Both the position numbers and the translations under genes were made by a program. Below, piece after piece: positions 37,431 through 47,309 of a stretch of 64,000 bases of DNA. Position 1 is the stretch's first letter, and every line of letters begins with the position of its first letter. A model generated the notes under the pieces. The model did no database searches and was not told where the DNA came from. It saw only the letters and a list, made by a program, of their open reading frames with translations. The stretch is from Cinclus cinclus (lineage: Eukaryota > Chordata > Aves > Passeriformes > Cinclidae), in contig NC_085050.1 in NCBI RefSeq assembly GCF_963662255.1, forward strand, positions 2,015,694 to 2,079,693, in the 5' to 3' direction.

Positions 37431-40128
37431 CGGGAGCGGGCGTGCGGCAGCCTCTGGCCGGTGGGAACGTGGGGCCCTGCCAGGTCCCCGCCGCGCCATC
37501 GCCGTGATGGCCGGGGCACCGGGGCGGCCGCCGACGGCACCGGGGACAGGCAGGGACCCGTCCCAGCGACTCTCGTCCTGGCAGCAGTTACCGAGCCCGC
37601 GGCGTCCCCGTGGGGGACGGGGGCACCGGCACGGCCGGCACCGGGGACGTGGCGCCACGAAGCAGCGCAGCTGCAGGGCAACGGTGGGGGACGGGGAAAG
37701 GAGCCCCGGCAGCTTCGGGCTGCCGTGGTGGGGCGGGTAGACCCCACAGACCCCATGTGTGACCCCCTGCTCCCAGAGGCAGAGGGACGTGGAGGGTGCG
37801 GGGCGGGGAGATGCTGGTGCAGCTCTGGCAATGGCAGTGCCCGGTGCTGCTCTGGCTGAAGGCTGATTCCCTCCTGGAACTGGGCAAATGCCCTTTTTTC
37901 GGCCACCTCCCCTCCAGCTGACACTGCCACCCACGAGAACCGCCAGGCCCAGCCCCTTGGGGTGGGAGGGGGCACACACCGCGGACACGGAGGTCCCTGC
38001 TGTGGCCGAGAAACGAGGAAGGGTCTGTATTGGCATAATGGGGGGGTCCCGGGTCGTGGGACCCTGCCTGGTCCCCACGGTGGCTCAGAGGACCCTGGGG
38101 CAGGGACACAGCCTCCTCCCAGGTGGCCCAAGGGTCACTGGGAAGACAGAGCCAGCGGTACAAGGAGGTGACACTGAGAGGCCCTTGGCCAACGGGGTAA
38201 ATGGGAGGGAGACACTCTGCACCCACAGCCAGGATGGGAAGGGACTCATGAGCACCCTCAGTTCTCCCCTGCGCCCTCCCAGGACAGTCCTGGTCGTGGA
38301 GTGTGTGGGTGCGGGGCAGGGGGGCTGCTCCGGCCACAGACCCCCATGGGCATGGGGCGGGCCGGGGCTCAAGCAGGCGCGGGGTGAGCCCGCATTGCCC
38401 CCGGCCCCGTCACAGCCCCCCAATCCATCTCCCAGCCCGGCAGATTCCAGCCCCTGGGCACGGCAACATCTGCCTCCTGCTCCGGGTTCAATTAACCTGC
38501 TGCCGCCTCCTCCTCCGGCACCGGCCATTTCCTTCCACTGCCACTGTCACCGCCACTGCTGCCACTGTCACCGCTGTCGCTGTCACTGCCACTACCTCCG
38601 CAACGGCTGCACCCCACGGGGTCACAGCGGGTCCCTTTGCCGCAGCAGACCCGGAGGCAGTGGCTCTTTCCAGGTAGAAAAGCCACAGTGGGAACTCTGG
38701 GATTTATCCCGGCACCTGCCGGGCTGAGAGCAGGGAACGCCAAGAAATCCATGGCGCCTGCAGGGCAGGGTCTGGGTGTGGTGTCCCCCTTCCCTTCTGC
38801 GCACGCAAGGCTCCGTCGGTGCCCCTGGTGTGGAAAGGGGCAGCTCGGCCGTTCCCGGTGCTGTAGTGGGACGTGGGCACGGCTGAGGGTGGCACGGGTG
38901 TGTGCCCGTACAGCCCCGGTTCCCGGCAGAGCTGCGGCTTCAGGGACGGGCACCCCACACTGCGGCGATCCCGGGACCACCCGGTGCCTCCCGGTGGCTG
39001 GGGTGCCCCTGGGATATGAGGTGCCCCGGGGCGTGCGGTGCCCCCGGTGCCCCGGGGCGTGCCACGCTCCCGGTGCGGCAGCTGCAGCCCCCGGTGCCGC
39101 CGTGATTTACAGGCGCAGGCCCCGGTAATGTCATTTGCCCCAGACCGGTGGCGCCAGGGTACCCGAGAGGCCGCCTCCGCCCCGCCAGCCCCTGTCCCGG
39201 GGCCGTGACCCATTCGGGAGCCGCCGTGGACCCACCCGCGGGGCCGCCACGTCGCTGTCGCGATAGTCATCGGAAGACCTGGCCCGGCCCGTGCCGCTCT
39301 CCGTTACCGCACGCCGACGGGGCCGGGCTGGGCTCTGCGACAGGGAACGGCGGGTCGGGAACCGGGGGCTATCTCCGGGAATGGCGGAGCCAGGGGACTC
39401 CATCCCCCTGACCAGTCTGGTCCGTGGAAAATGGGGTCCATGATACCGGGAACGGCAGGACCCGGGGAAAGGGAAATTATTGCCCGGGAACTGAAGGTTT
39501 CCCGGGTCGGTTCCCCAGGAAAGGCTGTTTCCTGGGAACTGAGATGCCAGCTACCGGCAACGACGGCTCTAGGAGATTTGGATCCATGTCCCACGATGTG
39601 TCCCTGTTCTGGGAACTGCGGGTCGGAACAACTCCTGGGTCCCCGCACCGGGCGCGTCCAGGGTCGCCAGATCCATTCGCTCCCGTATGGACGGGCTCGG
39701 CGAGAACCTGGCTCGGTGCGAAGCCTGCGCACCCCAGGAACCGGTCCGTGCCCCCCGCGATAACGCTTCTGGGGCAGGGGCCGCTTCGTCCGACCCGGGA
39801 GGGGCGGCTGGGAGCTCCGACGGGGCTGCGGACGGGGCGGGGACGCGAAAAGGCGCCGCGCTGCTGCTCGATGCAGCAGCGGCTCCGGTGGACCGGGTAT
39901 GGGGTCCGGCGAACGGCCAGGTGGGGCGAACGGGTACGGAGAACGTCGGTGCACGAGGGGCGTCCGGGGGCCGTGAGGGTTGCGGGCGCTCGGGACCCGA
40001 CGGGCCCGTCCGCTCGTCCCGGAGCCGGGGCGGGGGCCCGGAGCGGCGGGGGCGGAGGGGGGGGGGGGGAGGGGGGTGTCCCGGAGCGGGGGGCGGGGCC
40101 CAGGGCTGTCAATCACGCGGCGCGGCCG
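37431..40128. other. TLX2 upstream region, proximal part
   Basis: No gene is recognised. A short block at about 38465-38530 (GGCAACATCTGCCTCC, GGTTCAATTAACCTGC) combines an E-box and an AATTAA core. A run of CCACTGTCACCGCCACTGCT lies at about 38535-38600. From about 39100 the sequence becomes a CpG island leading into TLX2. The in-frame opening upstream of the TLX2 ATG is treated as chance. Confidence 0.4.
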
Positions 40129-40424
40129 CCAATCAGGGCGCAGGCGGTGGGAGTTCGGCCGGTCCGGATGGAGCGGGGCAGAAAAGCGCGTCCCGCCAGG
40201 GCCCGCAGCCCACCCGCGCTCCCGCCCCGGGGCCGCCAGTGGCTGCGAGCCATGCCCCGCACCCTGCCCCGCACCCGGCACCTGCCCCGCACCTTGCTCC
40301 GGGCCCGCACCCGCACCTTGCACCGCGTTTTGCCCTGCACCGGGCGCTCCTCGCCCGTCGCCGCCGCCGCCCCCCGCCGCCCCCCGGCCATGCCCGCGCC
40401 CCGCCGGCTCTGAGCGCGGCCGGG
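40129..40424 (+). promoter_or_regulatory. TLX2 proximal promoter and 5' UTR
   Basis: A CCAAT box (CCAATCA, from 40129) and a nearby CTGTCAATCACG (PBX/MEIS-like) lie about 290 bp before the start codon, inside a dense CpG island. No TATA box is visible. Between 40240 and 40380 the leader is a GCACC/CCCGCACC low-complexity stretch. Confidence 0.5.
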
Positions 40425-43400
40425 ATGGAGCGGGAGGGCGGCGGCCCGGGGCCCCCCGCGCCCCACGAGCCCATCAGCTTCGGCATCGACCAGATACTGG
40501 GCGGCCCCGAGCCCACGGGGCCGCACCGGGGGGCGGCAGAACCCGACTACGGGCTCTACGGCAGCGGCTACGGCCCCACGGGTCCGCTCGGCTCCTACAA
40601 CCTCAATATGAGCATGAATGTGAGCGTGAACGTGACCCCCGCGTCCGCCGCGCCGCCAACCGGAGTCATCCGAGTCCCGGCGCACCGGCCCGCGCCCGCC
40701 CCGCCGCCCGCCGCGCCCGCCCCGCCGCCGCCGGGTCCCGCGCTGCCGGGGCTCACCTTCCCCTGGATGGAGACAACGCGCCGCATCGCCAAGGACCGGC
40801 TCTCAGGTGAGCGGGCGGGACGGCTGGTGAGGGCTACCGGCGGCTACTGACGGCTCCGGGGATTCATGCGGCACCGGCGCTCCCGGGGTTCCGTCGGGGC
40901 AGTGCAGTGCGGCTGGCGGGTCGGGGCGGACACGGGGATAGGATGGGGATGGCGGGCACCGTGCGCTCCACAGGTTCCCACAACGCCCGGTCCTCGTCCG
41001 CCGCCGTCGGGACCCGCGGAAGCGGCTCGGGGTAGACGCGGCCACCGGCAGCTCCACTGCGGCACCGGGCAGGGTCCGGCGGCTCCGGGTGGAGCATGAG
41101 GGGTCCCAGCGGGCTCCGGTCTCGAGCTCCACTCCGTAGCTAGTCCCTTCCCCGGTTTGGAGGTGCCGGGTGGCGAGCTTGTCCCACCGTAACAGGGAGC
41201 TGCTGGAGGCTGTGGGGAGCGGGGGTGTGCACTCTGTGGGGTGCGGAGTGAGGGCTCCCTTGGAATGGAAAGTGGGATGGAGGCTCTGCGGGGTGTGAGA
41301 TGTGGTGGGTGGGCTGTTTGGGGACACGATGCAGGGTGGAGAACCCACCGTGGGACTGCAGGACTAAGCCCGTCCATACACAGAGCAGATGCCCCGGCCT
41401 TGTGAGCCCCGGAGGATGGGGGCAGTAGTGGGGGGGGTAACTATAGGGTGTCTGGGGATGGGATCTGGATCCCAGATCTGAATGTGCAGAGATCGGTGTG
41501 GAACACAGTGCCAGTGCTGTGGGAGAGGCCAGGGCGGACCTGTGGCAAAAATGTTGGGGAGGCAGCGAGAGGTTGAGGTGCTGCTGCTGGGGCTGGGGCT
41601 GAGCGCCGTGGTGGGGTCTGAGCAGCAGCGCTGGGGTGGGGGTGCTGGTTGTTGCACCCGGGAAGCAGGAGGGGTGCTGAGGTTGGGATCCTGGGCGCTG
41701 AGACCGTGTGTGGGTGCTGGAGATCCCTGGCCTGGCTCAGCTCTGCTCCCGCCCAAGATGGCGGCACTGCCACGTCCACAGTGTGTGGCCGCATGTGGTG
41801 ACAAAGCTGGAAGCCGTGTGGGGCTGGGGGCTGAGTCCCAGCCATGTGGGCAATGGGGTGGTGTGGGGTGGGAGCCTGAGTACTGTGGGGGTCCCGCCCG
41901 GGCACCAGCAGAACCGCGTTCACCTCCTGGCCCACCCCGCCATCACAGCGGTGACGAAGCACCGTCCCCACGCAGGGGTGGCGGGTGACGTCCTTGTCTC
42001 CTGCCTGGCGCCAGCGTTGGGTGGATGGGGCAGCCCCTCCCCGGCACGGGGTCTCCCAGCCGCAGCCATCACTCAGCACCGCTGGCCTTGGGGTGGGCTG
42101 TGGGCAGGAGGCATCTGGTCCCAGTGAGGGGCCGCCCCGTGCGGGGAGGGGGCACGGGGGCCTCCATCCCCCTGACTGCGCAGCTCCACCTGCGTCAACC
42201 GTGTCCGCCCCCGCTGGCGGCCAGGCGGCCTCCTGGGCGTGGGTGGGAGGGAGGGTCTGTGGGCGCCGAGGGGTCCCTGGGGTGCTGTGGGCTGTGCCCC
42301 ACATCCCTGTGCCATGGGGAGCCGTGGCCCCATGGCCGCCCATGGTCCCGGCCATGTGCGGCCCTGCCCACGGGGTATCGGCCGTGGTGACGGCTGTGGT
42401 GCCATGGCGCCACAGGCTTGGCCGAGGCCGCTGCCAGAGCAGGAGGGGTGCAGGCGTTGCGGGTTGACCTTGCCAAGCCTTCACTTTCCTCTATGCTGCT
42501 TCGCTGCTCTGATGCTCCCTGTAGCTCTGGCAGCTTCTGGGGCTTGGATGTGGCACACTGGCCTCACTAGGGCTGGCTCACACCTCAGTTGGGCAGGGAC
42601 ATCCCCTTCTCTGGTCCCGGGCAGTGGCCAACCCAGGGACTGCTGGCACATGGAAAGAGACACTGCCTGCCTCCCAACAGCTTCTGTGGTCCCATCCCCT
42701 GACTGGCAGGGCTGGCCAGCCCCTGCAGTGCTGTGGAGGCTCCTCGGGGGCTGCAGCAGGGCTCGATGTGAGGGGAGGGTGGGATTGTGCAGCCCCACCT
42801 GATGGTCCTGCATCAGTCCTGTGACCAGGCCAGCCCATCCACCCTGACATTCCAGTGCCGACCTCTGGGCTGGGGGAACGACTGTACAGTGGGGTAGGAA
42901 AGGGGATGGCTCCTCCCTCATGCCATGTCTTGAGCTGCCCCTGTGTCCCCACGGTGGGGGAGCAGGAGGGCATGACTCTGAGGGGTCCCATCCCCTACTC
43001 TCCCAGACAGCACTGGTGGCTTCCCTGGAGCCACCCATCCCCATGGCCCCAAGCCCCCTGACACCCCCCAGGGTCCTGCTCTGCTGTGCTCCCTTGAGTC
43101 CCCCCTCATCCTACTGTCCCCACAGCCGCGCTGTCACCCTTCGTGGCGACACGGCGCATCGGGCACCCGTACCAGAACCGGACGCCTCCCAAGCGCAAGA
43201 AGCCGCGGACGTCTTTCTCCCGGGTGCAGATCTGCGAGCTGGAGAAGCGCTTCCACCGGCAGAAATACCTGGCCTCAGCCGAGCGTGCCACCCTGGCCAA
43301 GGCCCTCAAGATGACGGACGCCCAGGTCAAGACCTGGTTCCAGAACCGCCGCACCAAGTGGAGGTAACGGGGACGGCTTTGGGGTAGCCGCCACAACCGT

Positions 43401-43904
43401 GATGGTCACATCCCTCTGGCAGCATCCCCCTGCATCCCTCTGGCAGACACCCTGATATACCCCTCTGGCAGCCCCAAATCCCACAGCCCTCCAGCAGCAA
43501 TTCCCGCGTTCTGGGAGAGGATGGGACTGGGATGGACTGGGGATGGATGGGATGGGCTGCCCATCACTGTGGCCTCCCCTATTCACTGCTGGGTGAGGTC
43601 TGCTGTTGTTGTGGGACGTGTGGGGCAGTGGCCCAGTGGCACGTGGCAGTGCCAGCTGTGGTCTGTGCCAATGGTGGGTGTCTGCAGGCGTCAGACGGCG
43701 GAGGAGCGCGAGGCGGAGCGGCAGCAGGCCAACCGGCTGATGCTGCACCTGCAGCAGGAGGCTTTCCAGAAGAGCCTGGCGCAGCCGCTGCCGCAGGACC
43801 CGCTCTGCATGCACAACTCCTCGCTCTACGCCCTGCAGAACCTCCAGCCCTGGGCCGAGGACAACAAGGTGACGTCGGTCTCGGGGGTGGCCTCTGTGGT
43901 GTGA
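40425..43904 (+). CDS. TLX2: T-cell leukemia homeobox protein TLX2 (Hox11L1)
   Basis: Three coding exons: 40425-40806, 43126-43363 and 43688-43904, giving 278 residues (human about 284). The N-terminus has the TLX signature [12 protein letters not shown] (eh1-like repression motif), a Gly/Pro-rich region, IRVPAHRP and [18 protein letters not shown]. Exon 2 carries the hexapeptide-like [19 protein letters not shown] and the homeodomain (about residues 151-210), with the TLX-specific Thr at position 47 in [14 protein letters not shown]. The tail ends in [21 protein letters not shown], which matches TLX2 rather than TLX1 or TLX3. TLX2 is a nuclear factor needed for enteric and other autonomic neurons (family knowledge). 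The 2.3 kb intron 1 shows no gene or clear element. I find no canonical poly(A) signal in the 900 bp after the stop. Confidence 0.96.
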
Positions 43905-44940
43905 GGGCCCTGGGTGCTGCTGATGTGCCAGGAGGTGGCAGTGGGAGCCAGGTGGGCTCTGAGCCTGGACCATGGCAGGGAGAGGGCTGCAGCTTCTTGA
44001 GAGCCCCCCACTGCTAGCCCCCTCCCTGCCATGGAGAGCCCCCCAGGACCACCCAGGAGAGAATCCATGCCCCTGCGGTTGGATTCAAAGCTTCACCAAA
44101 CTCCACCTGAAGCACTGCTGCGGGCAGCCCACTGCCTGGACCCCCGGGAGCCCAGGGCTGGGCCCCTGCACCCCATGGATGTCTGTAGCCCCCTGTTCAG
44201 ACCCGTGGGAGCCAAAGACTGGGCCTCTACACCCCATGGACATCTGCAGCTCCCTGCCTGGACCCCTGGGAGCCCAGGGATGGGTGCCCACACCTGGCAG
44301 GGTTCTGCAGCTCCCACACCAGCAGCTCCATGGGTCGTGCTGGCTCCCTTTGGGCCCCACATCCTCCAGCCCCCCTGGAGCAGGGCAGGGTGTGGACCTC
44401 CCATTCCTGGTGCTGGAAGCCTCCCACCCTGACAGCAGGGTCTGCACCACCTGCACCACTTGCCTTATCCCAGTCGGAGTTTGCCACCTCCGACTTCTAT
44501 CAGTGCCCTCCGGGCTGGACGAAGGACTAGGCCACCCTGGCCCCACCCCGCGGTGGGACAGACTGATGGTGTGGGCCCCCGGCCCCCCACCCACTGGTCT
44601 GTCAGCTCTCTGTGCCTGGACATGCCCTTGCAGCCCCCCGCCATGGACTCGGGGTGCCCCCCACACTGACGGATTGCACCAGTCCCTGACTCCCCGCGGG
44701 ACTGCCATCATCTCCCCCAGACTGAGCCTTGGTGTGACCCACAGAACATTCGTGGGGTGCAGAGGGGCTGAATCTCCCTTCTTCTGGCACATCTCTGCAC
44801 CCCCTCCGCCGTGGCCCCCTAAGTGGGGGTTACCCCCTCCAGGACCATCCAGCCTGACTCCAGCCTCTGTTGATGAGGATGGAGGGAATGAAGGGTGAAG
44901 GGGGGGGCTGACGGCGGTGACCTTGACCCTGAACTCGACC
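43905..44940. other. TLX2 3' region with a threefold ~65 bp repeat
   Basis: This contains the presumed TLX2 3' UTR and the gap to the next gene. Between about 44135 and 44300 a unit of about 65 bp (GCCTGGACCCCCGGGAGCCC, then CACCCCATGG and TCTGCAGC) occurs three times. No coil-1 type intermediate filament sequence is seen in any frame. Confidence 0.5.
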
Positions 44941-45002
44941 TTGCCCCCAACTCCGCCACTATCCACGACGCTGCAGCCCTTCACCCCACTTTTGGGGGAC
45001 AG

Positions 45003-46201
45003 GCTTCTGCCGGCTCCCCCTCTCCGTTGCTACCGGGAGGAGTCGGACACCCGGTACCGGTGGGATTGGCTGTGGTTCCGTGACGCGGAGGGGTGGAACC
45101 GCATTACCACCGGGATGAGCGCGGCCGAGGGCCGGCCCCGGTGCCGGTGGGGCGGCGGCGAGGCGGTGCTCCGTGCCCGTGCTGAGGCCGCCGGTTACCG
45201 GAGGCTGCTGCGAGCCCGAGCCGCCGAGGTGGAGGCGTTGCGGGGGGCGGTGGGCGCGTTACACCGGCAGCTGGAGGGGCTGCGGGACCGGCGGAGCGGG
45301 GAGCTGGCCAAGTACCAGGTGCGGGATGGGGGGAGGCCGGGGGGCGCCTGGGGGGTTGGGAGGGAACGGGGTTGGGGGCTGGGATGTAGGGGGGGGGTGG
45401 ATGTTTGGGGGGGCGGTGCTGGAGCTGGATGCCCGGAGGGAAGGGAAGGAGGGGGGAATGGGGATGGGGAGGGGCGGGGGTCAGGGGTCCGGATGGGGCT
45501 GGGGAGCCCCGGGAGGCAGCGGGAGCGGCGGCGGGACGGGATGGGGGAGTTCAGGTGGGACTGGGAAGTGCGGTTTATGTGGGTCGGGCCATCGGGTGTC
45601 CCTGTGGGTGCGTGTCGGGGCGGGGTTGGGGATCCCGTGGGTCTGTGTAGGGAGGGGGTCTGCCCGGGGTTCCGTGCGGGGTGGGAGGCGGTGCGGAGTC
45701 CAGAGGTCCGTGCGGGCGGGGATCGGGCCAGGGGTGCCGGGAGTCCGTGTAGGTGGGGTTCGGGGCCGGGGTCCGCGTGGATCGGGGTCGGGTCGGGGGT
45801 TCGGGGCCGGGGTCCGCGTGGATCGGGGTCGGGTCGGGGGTATGGGGCGGGGGGGAGGTGTCCGGGCGGGATGTCGGGCCAGAGGTCACTGTGTGCGGGG
45901 GTTCGGCCGGGGATCCCGGGGACCGCCCCGCGGCCCCGGCGCTGCTGACGGCCCGGCTCAGGAGCGGGTGGCGGAGCTGGAGCGGGAGATCGGGGCGGCG
46001 GAGGCGGAGATGGCCCGGTGCCTGCGGGAGTACCCGGCACTGCTGCGGCTGCGGATGGCGCTGGAGGCGGAGATCGCCGCGTACCGGTACGCGAGGGGGG
46101 CGCGGGGGGCACGGGGGGCGAGGGGCTTAGCCGGGCCCTTCTTTTTCAGGGAGATGCTGGAGAGCGAGGAGCTGCGCCTGGGCGGCCTGGCCCCGCCGTG
46201 A
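45003..46201 (+). CDS. Intermediate filament protein, divergent type IV (alpha-internexin/neurofilament-like), 5' end not found
   Basis: Three exons are supported: open from at least 45003 to 45318, 45962-46086 (exactly 125 bp) and 46150-46201, with stop TGA at 46199-46201. The first encodes the middle of rod coil 2 (EALRGAVGALHRQLEGL, GELAKYQ). The second encodes ERVAELEREIGAAEAEMARC, LREYPALLRLRMALEAEIAA and YR, the near-invariant coil 2 end. The third gives EMLESEELRLGGLAPP in place of the usual KLLEGEE, then stops, so there is almost no tail. The intron positions, after AKYQ and within the Arg codon of AAYR, are those I know for neurofilament and internexin genes; type III genes lack the first. 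AATAAA follows at 46546-46551. There is no in-frame ATG upstream of 45115 and no coil 1, so it is either 5'-incomplete here, spliced from an unseen exon, or a shrunken gene. A 41 bp tandem duplication lies in intron 1 (45758-45839). Confidence 0.62.
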
Positions 46202-46559
46202 CCGGACTCCCGGAACCCCGGTCCCACCAAGGGATATCGGTCCTGCCGTTACCACTGGACCCCTTGTCCCGGGACCGGATCCTCAGCCCCACCACCGGAC
46301 CCTGGTTCCTCTGCCGGACCCCAAACCCCCAACTCCGCGCCCTGGGCCACGGTTCCCCGGGACCCTCTGGACCTCTCTGGACTGACGGAACCCTGGTCCT
46401 TCTGCCCACCCCGTTCCACGGGTCCCCCGGACTTCTGCATGCCCACCTGCACCGGGACCCCCGGGAGGGCAGCGCCCGTGGGGACACACACTCACCAGCC
46501 TCTCCGGGGTGGGGGTCCCGGCCCAGACCCGTGTGGAAGCACCTCAATAAAACCCCGTG

Positions 46560-47205
46560 GCATCACCCGGAGCCGGCCCATCTGGATGGGGGTGGGCAGC
46601 ACCCCGGCTGTGCTCCAGGGGTCTGTGGTGAGGCGGGGGCTCCGTGGAAAATGGGCTCATGGAGGGGTGTGGGTTCCCTCCTGTCTGGCACAGCCCCTCA
46701 CCACCGAGCTGGGTGCTACACACGGACACTGAGGGGGGCACATTGTGGGGCCACAGCTTCAGTATAAACTGCACCCCCCCCCCCCAGTAGTGACGGGTGG
46801 TCCCTGACCCCCCCCCAGTGTGACCAGCACTTTGGGGGTCAGGATGGGGTCCTGCTCCGTGGGATGTGGGTACGGGGTGTTGCTCCCAGGACTTGCTAGG
46901 TGATGCCCCATGTCTGGGGATGTTGTCCCATTGCAGTCCCCAGAAAGGAGGCAGAGCTGGAAGGGTTTTTGAGGGTTGGGGGAATTCAGGGAACCCCCTG
47001 AGCTGGGCGGGGCTGTGGGATCCCCTACACCACCTGGCCCTGAGCTGGGCTGGAGCACAGGTGGAGCCTGTCCCAGACATGCAGATGGACCCCAGGACCA
47101 AGTCTTGTGCTAGCCAGGAGCTCCTCGGGGAGCTGTGGGGGCCCAGCACCTCCCTTCCCATATAGACACTGACCAAAGTTTGTGGTGGCAAAACCAATCC
47201 CAGAA
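46560..47205. other. Intergenic, tail-to-tail
   Basis: This gap separates the poly(A) signal of the intermediate filament gene from that of the IL-12B-like gene. It is G/C-rich with a C run near 46780 and shows no recognisable coding or regulatory element. Confidence 0.5.
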
Positions 47206-47309
47206 TTTTAATGGGGGGGGAAGAATCCTTTTCTGAGATGTAAAGGGATGGGGGTTCTGGGGAAAGGAGGTGCCCGTTTGTGGGGTCAGCATCCTCAAAG
47301 CCACGGTTA

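Noticed and set aside
39687..40424. An open frame of about 246 codons directly upstream of and in frame with the TLX2 ATG, beginning with ATG at 39687
   Set aside because: The DNA is a CpG island with very few stop-forming words, the predicted peptide is Gly/Ala/Arg low complexity, and the TLX family N-terminus ([12 protein letters not shown]) begins right after the ATG at 40425. I treat it as chance.
44330..44530. An open frame ending in ATSDFYQCPPGWTKD after TLX2
   Set aside because: TLX2 already ends at 43904 with its conserved C-terminus; no splice or family support exists for this frame.
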